DNA of 21,567 bases from Proteobacteria bacterium UBA1148. GTDB taxonomy: Bacteria; Pseudomonadota; Gammaproteobacteria; Steroidobacterales; Rariloculaceae. Below, piece after piece: positions 1-6,979 of this stretch. A program made the translations under genes and the position numbers. Position 1 is the first letter of the stretch, and each line of letters begins with the position of its first letter. The notes under the pieces were generated by a model. That model had not been told where the DNA came from and made no database searches. It saw nothing but the letters and a program-made list of their open reading frames with translations. Location of the stretch: assembly GCA_002311835.1 (NCBI GenBank), contig DBZY01000064.1:105976-127542 (forward strand), given 5' to 3'.

Positions 1-2
1 CA

Positions 3-149
3 CTCGCAAACGCAGCAACCGGCTTCATAGTAGAAGCCGCAGGTTACTTCAACTTCTTCCTGCTGTGCGTAGTGGTTGCCATTCCAGGCATGCTTCTCTT
101 ACTTGCCGTCGCACCATGGTCTGAATCCGAAGAATTGAGTACACATTAG
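3..149 (+). CDS. ampG: AmpG-like muropeptide permease, C-terminal fragment
   Basis: The window opens inside a plus-strand reading frame that ends in TAG at 147-149. The 48 visible residues start LANAATGFIVEAAGYFNFF and include a hydrophobic helix (FFLLCVVVAIPGMLLLLAVAPW) and a short polar tail, SESEELSTH. The sequence around the Gly-Tyr-x-x-Phe-Phe stretch and the helix ending Ala-Pro-Trp resembles the last transmembrane segment of AmpG, the major-facilitator permease that imports anhydro-muropeptides for peptidoglycan recycling. Only the last helix is visible, so another major-facilitator transporter cannot be excluded. The gene is co-directional with pyrE, 97 bases away. Confidence 0.7.
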   Translation, partial: LANAATGFIVEAAGYFNFFLLCVVVAIPGMLLLLAVAPWSESEELSTH

Positions 150-181
150 CCTTATTGGTAAACGAGATCTGAGCGGCAGCG

Positions 182-193
182 TGATCGGGATCA
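182..193. repeat. Short palindrome in the ampG-pyrE gap
   Basis: TGATC-GG-GATCA is a perfect 5-bp inverted repeat with a 2-bp spacer, between the permease stop and pyrE. It has no T-run after it, so it is not a clear terminator. It may be an operator or chance. Confidence 0.3.
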
Positions 194-246
194 TCCCACC
201 ACTCATTGAACGGCTGTATGATTAAGGGAACGAGTTCGTATTCATT

Positions 247-909
247 ATGCAAGCCTATAAGAAGCAATTCCTGAAGTTAGCACTAAAACTCGGCGCACTA
301 CGATTCGGCGAGTTTGAGCTGAAGTCCGGCCGTATAAGTCCATACTTCTTCAATTCTGGGCTTTTCAATACCGGCTACGCAGCAGCCGAGCTCGGCCGCT
401 GCTATGCCTCAGCACTGAGTGAGATTAACATTGAGTTTGATATGCTCTTTGGACCGGCATACAAGGGAATAGGCCTAGTGACCCTTACCGCAGCTGCATT
501 GGCCGAACACCATAACCGCAATTATCCGTTTGCCTACAACCGCAAGGAAGCGAAGGATCACGGTGAAGGTGGTGCGAGCGTTGGAGCCGAGATCTTAGGG
601 AGGGTCCTAATTCTTGACGATGTCATCACCGCGGGCACAGCTGTCAGAGAAGCAATCAAAATAATTAACTCGGGGGGTGGAAAACCAGCTGGTATTCTCG
701 TAGCTCTGGACCGAGAAGAGGTGGGAAGCCACAACCAAATTTCAGCTGTTCGAGAACTTGAGACTCAAGTGAATATACCAGTTCGAAGCATCGTCTCCCT
801 TACCGATTTGGTCAATCATCTAGAGGGGGATGCCGAGTTCGCGGAGTACCTGTCCGCCATACTTGCATATCGCGACCGTTATGGCGCTGATTTGAATATG
901 GACAGATAG
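247..909 (+). CDS. pyrE: Orotate phosphoribosyltransferase
   Basis: PyrE transfers the ribose-phosphate of PRPP to orotate to make orotidine 5'-monophosphate, the fifth step of pyrimidine synthesis, in the cytosol. The 220-residue product is close to the family length of about 213. The PRPP-binding motif VLILDDVITAGTA is at residues 120-132. The catalytic flexible loop (KEAKDHGEGG) is at about 100-109. The N-terminal SGRISPYFFNSG segment is typical of bacterial PyrE. The ATG at 247 is the only good start at this length, although its ribosome-binding site (AAGGGAACGAG, ending about 12 bases upstream) is poorly spaced. The stop lies a single base from the stop of the convergent dut gene. Confidence 0.95.
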   Translation: MQAYKKQFLKLALKLGALRFGEFELKSGRISPYFFNSGLFNTGYAAAELGRCYASALSEINIEFDMLFGPAYKGIGLVTLTAAALAEHHNRNYPFAYNRKEAKDHGEGGASVGAEILGRVLILDDVITAGTAVREAIKIINSGGGKPAGILVALDREEVGSHNQISAVRELETQVNIPVRSIVSLTDLVNHLEGDAEFAEYLSAILAYRDRYGADLNMDR

Positions 910-910
910 C

Positions 911-1381
911 TCAACCGCTACCGGTGTGGCCAAAACCACCGACACCACGAGTGCTTTCCTCGAATGACCTCACGACCTCAAACTCTACCTGCACCACCGG
1001 AACGATAACGAGCTGAGCAATTCGTTCACCAGGCTCAATCCGGAAAGTTTTGGTGCCACGATTCCAGCACGAAATCAACAACTCGCCCTGATAATCAGAG
1101 TCAATCAATCCCACCAAGTTTCCGAGCACGATACCGTGCTTGTGACCAAGGCCTGAGCGTGGAAGGATAATCGCCGCTAATCCGGGATCCTCCAAATGCA
1201 CAGCCAGACCGGAATTTATCAACTCGCAAGCCCCAGGCTCCAGGTCAAGCGGTTCATCCAAGCAGGCACGAAGATCAACGCCTGCCGAACCACTCGTACC
1301 TCGTTCGGGGAGTGGAATTTCCGCTCCTAATCGTTCATCAAGGATCTTTAACCGGACACGCCGAGCGTGTGAATCTTTCAT
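911..1381 (-). CDS. dut: dUTP diphosphatase (dUTPase)
   Basis: The enzyme hydrolyses dUTP to dUMP and pyrophosphate, keeping uracil out of DNA and supplying dUMP for thymidylate synthesis. All five motifs of the homotrimeric family are present in the 156 residues: I AGVDLRA (33-39), II PRSGLG (74-79), III GNLVGLIDSDYQG (87-99), IV PGERIAQLV (117-125), and V RGVGGFGHTG (145-154). The tail has His where many homologues have Ser (GFGSTG), a mild variation. The start lies 9 bases after the coaBC stop, so the two genes are very likely co-transcribed, a pairing common in Gammaproteobacteria. Confidence 0.96.
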   Translation of the reverse strand: MKDSHARRVRLKILDERLGAEIPLPERGTSGSAGVDLRACLDEPLDLEPGACELINSGLAVHLEDPGLAAIILPRSGLGHKHGIVLGNLVGLIDSDYQGELLISCWNRGTKTFRIEPGERIAQLVIVPVVQVEFEVVRSFEESTRGVGGFGHTGSG

Positions 1382-1390
1382 TAACGGGTA

Positions 1391-2635
1391 TTAACCGACT
1401 TGAGTTGAATGCTGTTCTGAATTTACAGCATGGTAGCGCCCAGCTATTAGCTGAATCAGTCTTTCCGCCACCACAGATTTTGATGCCTGTTCTAACTCTA
1501 CATCGCCATCACCCCAAAACACCATAAGTGAGTTGGTTTCCTGGTCGAAACCACAATCCCGCCCAACTTTATTCGCAGCAATCATATCTAGACCCTTTCG
1601 CACTAGTTTTTTGCGCGCGTTTTCAGCAACATTCTGCGTTTCCGCGGCAAAACCTACAGTGAAAGGGCCATCCTGGAGCTTCGCCACACTTGCCAGCGTA
1701 TCCGGCGAGCGGATCAGTTCCAGATTCAGTGTCGCCCCGGTCCGCTTCAGCTTTTCACTGGCCTCTGATTCTGGTCTGTAGTCGGACACCGCAGCACAAG
1801 CAATGAATAAATCAGCATCCTCAACACGCTCGTGAACGCTAGCGTACATTTCCTCTGCTGTCTCAACGTCGATTCTTTCTACCCCCGGTGGGGTTGCCAC
1901 GGAAACAGGCCCGCTGACCAGAACCACTTTGGCTCCTGCCGCCTGAGCAGCAGCAGCAAGTGCGAACCCCATTTTTCCGGAACTTCTGTTGGTTATATAG
2001 CGAACAGGGTCGATAGGCTCCCGCGTCGGACCTGCGGTGATAATCGCAGTGAGGCCCTTAAGCGATTGAGAGGCAAGCCGGACAGGCTCCTCAAAAACAG
2101 CGTTGACTATGTCAATCGACTCCATCATGCGTCCTACGCCTTCTTCACCGCACGCCTGATCACCTTCCACAGGTCCAAGGAAACGAATACCTCGTTCCTC
2201 AAGCAATGCGCGATTCTCCTGTAGTGCGGGGTTAGCCCACATTACCCGGTTCATGGCTGGCACCAGAATAACGGGAGCTTCGGTTGCCATGCAGAGGGTT
2301 GTCAGGAGATCTCCGGCTAATCCGGCCGCCAACGACCCCACACAGTGCGCAGTGGCCGGCGCCACCAATACCAGGTCAGCCCATCGGGCCAACTCAATGT
2401 GTCCCATAGCCGCTTCGGCAGCCTCATCCCAAAGATCGTCTCGAACCCGCCGAGCCGAAACGGCCTGGAAGGTCACGGGTGACACGAACGTCCTGGCGCC
2501 CCGGGTCATAACTACCTGGACCTGCGCACCCCGTTCCCTAAGCCTTCGGACCAGCTCCAGACTCTTGTAGGCGGCGATACCGCCGGTTACACCCAGGATA
2601 ATCCTAGGTCCGCTATCGTTCATGGTTTTGGACAC
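1391..2635 (-). CDS. coaBC: Bifunctional phosphopantothenoylcysteine decarboxylase / phosphopantothenate-cysteine ligase
   Basis: CoaBC performs two consecutive steps of coenzyme A synthesis. The C-terminal CoaB half joins cysteine to 4'-phosphopantothenate using CTP, and the N-terminal FMN-dependent CoaC half decarboxylates the product. The CoaC half shows the flavoprotein start ILGVTGGIAAYKS, the catalytic His in MGHIELARWAD (about residue 79), the PAMNRVMW motif (about 126-133) and a Cys in GDQACGEEGVGRM. The CoaB half begins near ITAGPTREPIDPVRYITNRSSGKMG and includes the KLKR segment. The 414-residue length is normal. The start is either GTG at 2635, which has an AGG 8 bases upstream, or ATG at 2623, which lacks an obvious ribosome-binding site. 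It heads the coaBC-dut operon. Confidence 0.95.
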   Translation of the reverse strand: MSKTMNDSGPRIILGVTGGIAAYKSLELVRRLRERGAQVQVVMTRGARTFVSPVTFQAVSARRVRDDLWDEAAEAAMGHIELARWADLVLVAPATAHCVGSLAAGLAGDLLTTLCMATEAPVILVPAMNRVMWANPALQENRALLEERGIRFLGPVEGDQACGEEGVGRMMESIDIVNAVFEEPVRLASQSLKGLTAIITAGPTREPIDPVRYITNRSSGKMGFALAAAAQAAGAKVVLVSGPVSVATPPGVERIDVETAEEMYASVHERVEDADLFIACAAVSDYRPESEASEKLKRTGATLNLELIRSPDTLASVAKLQDGPFTVGFAAETQNVAENARKKLVRKGLDMIAANKVGRDCGFDQETNSLMVFWGDGDVELEQASKSVVAERLIQLIAGRYHAVNSEQHSTQVG

Positions 2636-2807
2636 GCCATAGGCCTAAACTGCAGAGCAGCTTATCCCCAAGGAGCTCGGTTTTCCAGCAGTTGCGCCTG
2701 CTTTTCTCTAAGACTCAGAGACTTATCACACTAGCGAATCGATTCTAGCCCCTAGATGATAGGGCCGAAGGAATTTTGGAACTGCACTGCCATTCAGTAC
2801 ACAGAGA

Positions 2808-2835
2808 TTGTTGACGATAATAGCAACCGTATAAT
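2808..2835 (+). promoter_or_regulatory. Possible sigma-70 promoter of the P-loop gene
   Basis: TTGTTG at 2808-2813 and a perfect TATAAT at 2830-2835 are separated by 16 bases. Transcription would begin near 2842, 22 bases before the ATG at 2864. This supports the later start for the gene below. Confidence 0.45.
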
Positions 2836-2863
2836 CACGCCTCTCAAGAAAGCGGATGACATC

Positions 2864-3700
2864 ATGAAGATGACAGCGGCAGAGTTCATGGACTGGCCTA
2901 GTAAGGCTATCACGCTACTCGGTATGTCGGGTGTCGGCAAAACCACGCTCGCCAATAACCTGCCCAAGTCCAAGTGGTTTCACTACTCTGGCGATTATCG
3001 AATCGGGACCAAGTATCTAGTGGAACCGATACTCGACAATATCAAGCATCAGGCGATGCAGGTAGATTTCCTGCAGGACCTCCTGCGGAGTGATTCCATA
3101 TATATTGCCAGCAATATTACAGTTCACAATCTCACTCCGATCGCAACCTTCCTTGGCAAGATCGGACGCAGTGACCTAGGGGGATTATCCGTCGAAGCTT
3201 TCAAGGAGCGTCAACGATTGCACAGACAAGCCGAGATCGGCGCAATGCGGGACGTTGCACAGTTCATAAAGAAAGCAAAGCTAATCTATAATTATGAACA
3301 CTTCATTAACGACGCAGGCGGAAGCATTTGCGAACTGGGTGACGAAGAAACCATCCGTGTCCTAGCCGAAAACACTCTGATCCTCTATCTCAGTGCTGAC
3401 GAGATGATGGAGGAAGAAATAACTCAGCGGGCAGTCGATTCTCCAAAACCAATGTACTACCAAGAAGAATTTCTCAACAAACAGCTAGGCGAATACCTAG
3501 CAGAAAACGGCTTGAAAAGCCCGGAGGAGATCGTGCCGGACGATTTCGTGCGATGGGTTTTTCCCCATCACATAAAACATCGGCGTCCAAAATATCAGTC
3601 TATCGCCGACGCACTCGGCTATACAATAGACGCCCGATCCGCGGAACGCGTTACTTGTGAAGCAGACTTTCTTAAACTCATTGCTGACGCGCTCGGCTGA
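2864..3700 (+). CDS. P-loop ATPase/kinase-like protein of unknown function
   Basis: I do not recognise a named gene. The 278 residues begin MKMTAAEFMDWPSKAITLLG and contain a clear Walker A motif, GMSGVGKTT, about 25 residues from the start. WFHYSGDYRIGTKYL follows about ten residues later. The rest is largely helical and charged, with no membrane segment or signal peptide. The size and the P-loop near the N-terminus recall small-molecule kinases or stand-alone ATPases, but no substrate motif is obvious. The frame stays open upstream to 2756, where an ATG has no ribosome-binding site. The ATG at 2864 fits the TATAAT promoter and places the P-loop where such folds usually have it. It is convergent with the rhomboid gene. 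Function is open. Confidence 0.75.
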   Translation: MKMTAAEFMDWPSKAITLLGMSGVGKTTLANNLPKSKWFHYSGDYRIGTKYLVEPILDNIKHQAMQVDFLQDLLRSDSIYIASNITVHNLTPIATFLGKIGRSDLGGLSVEAFKERQRLHRQAEIGAMRDVAQFIKKAKLIYNYEHFINDAGGSICELGDEETIRVLAENTLILYLSADEMMEEEITQRAVDSPKPMYYQEEFLNKQLGEYLAENGLKSPEEIVPDDFVRWVFPHHIKHRRPKYQSIADALGYTIDARSAERVTCEADFLKLIADALG

Positions 3701-3734
3701 CCTGTACGACAATCTAGTATCTGAGGAAAACCTC

Positions 3735-3755
3735 CAAATAATCTTTGCTTATTTG
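3735..3755. terminator. Weak A/T-rich hairpin between convergent genes
   Basis: CAAATAA (3735-3741) and TTATTTG (3749-3755) form a 7-bp hairpin with a 7-base loop in the gap between the P-loop gene and the convergent rhomboid gene. It is A/T-rich and has no T-run, so termination here is only a guess from position. Confidence 0.25.
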
Positions 3756-3810
3756 AAAAGAAAGCGGCAGAACAGAAACAAAGTGGCCGCGCGTCTATGT
3801 GTAAACACCC

Positions 3811-4701
3811 CTAGGAGCTGAAGGCTGCCAGCCACGCCAGCACCAGGCTTCCAAATGCAACAGCTCCCCAAAGCCTCTGCACCTGAGAACCCTCCGACAA
3901 TTGCATACGCGCCATCAAAATACCTACGCCAAAACCGGCAACAAACCCCATTAGATGCGCCAGGATATCGACGTTCTCTCCATCCACTCCTGACCCAGTG
4001 CCCGTAAAAGCTAGGAGCCCAATTCCGGCAGTCACGGGCGCAATACGGGTCCGCCAAGGAGTATTCTTCCAAAAACCCTGCTGCCAGGTGTAAGCCACAA
4101 GTAGCCCTAAAGCGGCGAACACCGACGTTGAGGCACCAATGGATAGATGCCGAGCGGGTTGCATCAACACGTTCAACGCGTTACCCAGAGCCCCCCCAGC
4201 TACGATGCCCGCCCAGCCGATACCTGGACCAAAATAACGGCCCACATAAAGCCCGAAGAAAGCGCCAAAAACAATATTGCCTGCAAGATGACTAAGATCA
4301 ATATGTAGAGTGAGTGCGGTCAATGTGCGCCACCACTCCCCCTCCAATACCCGTATAGAATCGATTCTCCCCAGTCTCAGCCAATCGTAGCCAAACTCAT
4401 AACGGCGCGCCATCACAGCGACTAATACCAACACCCCAACATATATCAGAACACCGCTCCACCCATTGCTAAGTTCGGCCATAGGTCGTGCACCCACTGG
4501 CGGAGTACGATTTTCCTGCGCATATTCGGCGAGTTCTACACCAGCCTGAGGCGCAAATTCCGCTGGGACACTGACCATCCAACTCCCGTCCATACTGGTA
4601 ACCTCGTATTCAATCTGGAGCGCGGTCAGCACTAAGCCTGCCTCGGTAGATCGACGTTGGTCCCGCGTCTTCAACACAACTACCCATGCTTCCGTAATCA
4701 C
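3811..4701 (-). CDS. Rhomboid-family intramembrane serine protease
   Basis: The protein should cleave transmembrane substrates within the inner membrane. The hallmarks are WWR in the L1 region (residues 123-125, counting from GTG 4701), SHLAGN carrying the conserved HxxxN (about 138-142), the nucleophile Ser191 in GASTS, and the catalytic His249 in DILAHLMGF. At least six hydrophobic helices follow an N-terminal soluble region of about 75 residues (AWVVVLKTRDQRRSTEAGLVL onward), which looks like a small regulatory alpha/beta domain seen on other bacterial rhomboids. The frame extends to an ATG at 4761, but a TATAAT lies inside that extension. GTG 4701 has AAGGA ten bases upstream and leaves a normal divergent spacer. 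Substrate unknown. Confidence 0.9.
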   Translation of the reverse strand: MITEAWVVVLKTRDQRRSTEAGLVLTALQIEYEVTSMDGSWMVSVPAEFAPQAGVELAEYAQENRTPPVGARPMAELSNGWSGVLIYVGVLVLVAVMARRYEFGYDWLRLGRIDSIRVLEGEWWRTLTALTLHIDLSHLAGNIVFGAFFGLYVGRYFGPGIGWAGIVAGGALGNALNVLMQPARHLSIGASTSVFAALGLLVAYTWQQGFWKNTPWRTRIAPVTAGIGLLAFTGTGSGVDGENVDILAHLMGFVAGFGVGILMARMQLSEGSQVQRLWGAVAFGSLVLAWLAAFSS

Positions 4702-4714
4702 CGCGACTTTATCC

Positions 4715-4742
4715 TTGATTCGTTTTGATTCAGGATTATATT
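4715..4742 (+). promoter_or_regulatory. Candidate sigma-70 promoter for the zinc-ribbon gene
   Basis: TTGATT (4715-4720) and TATATT (4737-4742) are 16 bases apart on the plus strand. Transcription would start near 4749, about 27 bases before the ATG at 4776. Its -10 box overlaps the -10 box of the divergent rhomboid promoter. Confidence 0.45.
4735..4740 (-). promoter_or_regulatory. Candidate -10 box for the rhomboid gene
   Basis: A perfect TATAAT reads on the minus strand here, 33 bases before the proposed GTG start at 4701. No good -35 box is visible; the best is a partial match, ATGACC, 15 bases upstream. Confidence 0.4.
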
Positions 4743-4775
4743 GTGCAAGGCATAAGGTCATACGATCCAGCCGTC

Positions 4776-5174
4776 ATGAACAACCATCTATCCTGTTATC
4801 GCTGCGGCCATTCCCTAAGGACGCTCCCGCTTCCGCTGGGGCGTCGTGACGAGTGCCCGAACTGCGTTGCAGAGTTACATGTGTGCCTGATGTGCCAAAT
4901 GTATGACCCTCGAGAACCGAATGAATGTACTGAAGAAGACGCACTTGAGGTCATGGATAAAGAACACGCTAATTTCTGCGACTACTACAAGCCAAATCCT
5001 GATGCTTACTCCCCAGGCTTCATGGAAGCCCATACCCAGGCTGAATCCGACCTTGCCGCACTCTTTGGAGATATTCCCCCCGATACTGCAGCAGACAAAC
5101 CTGCCAACGGAGCCCCCGGAAAAGTGGGGGAAGATGACACATTGAGTAGCGCCGAAGATTTGTTTAAATCCTAA
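4776..5174 (+). CDS. Small cysteine-rich zinc-ribbon protein
   Basis: I do not recognise a characterised gene, although small proteins of this layout are common as hypothetical proteins in Gammaproteobacteria. From the ATG at 4776 the product is 132 residues. It carries paired cysteines CYRC (7-10), CPNC (27-30) and CLMC (37-40), with further Cys at 51 and 68 and a His at 64, enough to bind one or two zinc ions. The second half, after the FCDYYKP segment, is acidic and proline-rich, probably disordered, and ends in SAEDLFKS. There is no signal peptide, so it should be cytosolic. The frame is open upstream to 4725, but that would cover the promoter region and adds no motif. The ribosome-binding site is weak. 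Confidence 0.8.
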   Translation: MNNHLSCYRCGHSLRTLPLPLGRRDECPNCVAELHVCLMCQMYDPREPNECTEEDALEVMDKEHANFCDYYKPNPDAYSPGFMEAHTQAESDLAALFGDIPPDTAADKPANGAPGKVGEDDTLSSAEDLFKS

Positions 5175-5183
5175 CCAGATGTA

Positions 5184-5216
5184 TTGACATAAGCGCCAGC
5201 GGACTCAAACTATAGT
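5184..5216 (+). promoter_or_regulatory. Possible promoter of the EipA-like lipoprotein gene
   Basis: A perfect -35 box TTGACA (5184-5189) is followed by TATAGT (5211-5216). The 21-base spacer is longer than optimal, so this promoter would be weak or need an activator. Confidence 0.4.
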
Positions 5217-5247
5217 TTCTGGGCATTCATGAACGGTGGGAGTTGTT

Positions 5248-5829
5248 ATGAAAGTTCTACAGCGGGTCACTATGTGCTCCCTCGTTCTGTTATTGGCCGC
5301 ATGCGCCAACCTCCGACCACAACCACAACCACAACCTATAGTCACACAGCCTTATCAACAGGAATCGATTCTCTTTGAAGCGGAATCTTTTTTTGGCCGC
5401 GGTGCCCAAGGTGTTGCCGATACCCTCAACCGGGTATTTACTGACAACGGCCCACCGGACGCGTATATCAAAGGCGAAGAGGGTAGCGGCTCCTTAGGCT
5501 TTGGGCTGCGTTACGGTCACGGAACTCTCTATCTCCCAGATGGGACTACGAGCCAGATCTACTGGAGTGGCCCTTCAGTGGGATTTGATATGGGGGGCAG
5601 CGTTTCTAAGGTTTTTGTTCTTATTTACAACCTGCCGACGATCAACGATCTCTACCAGCGTTTCGGTGGGGTTGAGGGAAGCCTGTTTTTTGTGGGTGGC
5701 GTTGGGGTCAATTACAACCGCTATGAGAATATTACACTTGCCCCGGTACGCCTTGGCGTCGGTTGGCGGGTGGGTGTCAGCGTCGGCTATTTACGCCTGT
5801 CACCGGACCGCACCTGGTTCCCCCTTTAA
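5248..5829 (+). CDS. EipA/DUF1134-family envelope lipoprotein
   Basis: The body of this 193-residue protein matches what I recall of DUF1134 (EipA, an envelope integrity protein studied in Alphaproteobacteria): GRGAQGVADTLNRVF, AYIKGEEGSGS, LRYGHGTLY, YWSGPSVGFDMGG, VFVLIYNLP, YQRFGGVEGS and a closing VGYLRLSP. Unlike a simple secreted form, this copy has a lipobox, LLLAAC, with Cys19 as the predicted lipidated residue, then a Pro-Gln linker. It should be anchored in the envelope, probably the outer membrane because Ala rather than Asp follows the Cys. GGTGGGAG lies 5 bases before the ATG and decides the start over GTG 5236. Biochemical activity unknown. Confidence 0.88.
   Translation: MKVLQRVTMCSLVLLLAACANLRPQPQPQPIVTQPYQQESILFEAESFFGRGAQGVADTLNRVFTDNGPPDAYIKGEEGSGSLGFGLRYGHGTLYLPDGTTSQIYWSGPSVGFDMGGSVSKVFVLIYNLPTINDLYQRFGGVEGSLFFVGGVGVNYNRYENITLAPVRLGVGWRVGVSVGYLRLSPDRTWFPL
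5316..5336 (+). repeat. Hexanucleotide microsatellite (ACCACA)x3
   Basis: Three perfect ACCACA units plus ACC encode the Pro-Gln linker just after the lipidated cysteine. Each unit adds one Pro-Gln pair, so slippage would change linker length without breaking the frame. Confidence 0.8.
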
Positions 5830-5853
5830 CTGAGTGGGAACTTTCATCCTAAG

Positions 5854-5871
5854 CTCTTCCTGTTAGGAGAG
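5854..5871. terminator. Small hairpin between convergent genes
   Basis: CTCTTCCT and AGGAGAG pair with one bulged T around a 3-base loop, in the 43-base gap between the lipoprotein gene and the racemase-like gene. No T-run follows on either strand. Confidence 0.3.
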
Positions 5872-5872
5872 T

Positions 5873-6979
5873 CTAGTCGGTAGCATAGTGGGCGACGGCA
5901 TCCTCATCCCAGAACACACCGGTTCCGGGTCCCTCAGGAACTTTAGCGTTTCCATGAGAAATTAAGATCGGAGCCGTAATAAACGCCTCTGCCCAATCCA
6001 CATATTCGAGCCAGTGGGCAGTCGGCGTTACGCCCAGCAAGTGAGTGCTGACCTCAGGATAAAGATGGGATGACATTGGTATACGCGCCTTGTCCGCCAA
6101 AGCTGCTGCTCGCAGCCAACCACTCACGCCTCCGATGCGCATCAGATCGACCATCACGTAATCCATTGCGGTCATAGCGATCGCTGTCGCTAAAACATTT
6201 GGTCCCCAGAAATTCTCACCGGCCTGAATAGGTGTCCCCAGTGCTTGGGTTACCTCTGAGCTGCCTGCAAAGTCGTCGTGTGCGACCGGCTCCTCAATCC
6301 AATATAAGCCCTCTTCTTCTAAACCTCGGCCGCGCTCAATTGCCTCTTCAACGGACAATGCCTGATTGTAATCGGACATTAAGAGAGATTCTGATGGGAT
6401 TGTGGATCGAACAGCGCGAACCGCAGTGAGGTCCTCGCGGGGATTTTCTCTGCCGAGACGGATCTTAAGCGCATTGAATCCAGGCTCCAACAGTTCATTA
6501 GCCTCTTCTGTAATCTGACCCAGATCGCCATCAGATCGACGCAGACTGAGTCCATTACTGTTATAGGAGGGAACCGTCTCTGTAGCCCCTCCTAAATAAC
6601 GTGCAAGAGGTAACTTGGCAGCTCTCGACAGTGCGTCCCAACAGGCAACGTCAAGTGCCGAAATAACCATAGCTACAACTCCATGGGCACCTAGCAAAGC
6701 GAAGTGATCCTGACACACACGCCTGATTCGTTCGGGATCCAGTGGAACACCAACGATCAATTCACCCGCCGCCTCAAGTACCCGACGCATCATTGGAGCT
6801 GCTATATCCAGATAGCAGAACGTGTGTGCGCGCCCAGTAATCCCTTCCTCGGTATAAAGATCAACCAGCAGAAAGGGTGCTGCAGTCATCATAGTCGCGC
6901 TGGTGCCTAATGGGCGCCGCATGGGAACACTGACGGTACGCGCACGGACGCCCCGTACGGTAAGCTGAGGATGCTTCAT
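5873..6979 (-). CDS. Mandelate racemase-family enzyme (enolase superfamily)
   Basis: This 368-residue protein is strikingly close to Pseudomonas mandelate racemase as I remember it: MSDYNQAL, WIEEP, QAGENFWGP, RIGGVSGW, IPMSSHL and TPTAHWLE all align. Metal ligands are Asp203, Glu229/230 and Glu255. The His-Asp dyad is His305 with Asp278, and the acid Glu325 is present. The exception is the KxK motif: here it is Lys172-Ile-Arg174, so the lysine that acts as base toward the S face (Lys166 in mandelate racemase) is Arg. The substrate is likely a 2-hydroxy acid, with abstraction of the alpha proton, but racemisation versus dehydration cannot be told. The start codon overlaps the upstream reductase stop (ATGA), implying coupled translation. 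Confidence 0.85.
   Translation of the reverse strand: MKHPQLTVRGVRARTVSVPMRRPLGTSATMMTAAPFLLVDLYTEEGITGRAHTFCYLDIAAPMMRRVLEAAGELIVGVPLDPERIRRVCQDHFALLGAHGVVAMVISALDVACWDALSRAAKLPLARYLGGATETVPSYNSNGLSLRRSDGDLGQITEEANELLEPGFNALKIRLGRENPREDLTAVRAVRSTIPSESLLMSDYNQALSVEEAIERGRGLEEEGLYWIEEPVAHDDFAGSSEVTQALGTPIQAGENFWGPNVLATAIAMTAMDYVMVDLMRIGGVSGWLRAAALADKARIPMSSHLYPEVSTHLLGVTPTAHWLEYVDWAEAFITAPILISHGNAKVPEGPGTGVFWDEDAVAHYATD

Noticed and set aside
1020..1060. Minus-strand TGGCAC inside dut as a second sigma-54 promoter
   Set aside because: The -12 element reads CTTTC instead of TTGC, and it lies within a coding region.
1832..2224. 130-codon plus-strand frame opposite coaBC
   Set aside because: Antisense to coaBC with a composition typical of a shadow frame and no motif.
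2811..2835. TTGACG followed by TATAAT as a promoter
   Set aside because: The spacer is only 13 bases. The alternative TTGTTG three bases upstream gives a normal 16-base spacer and was reported instead.
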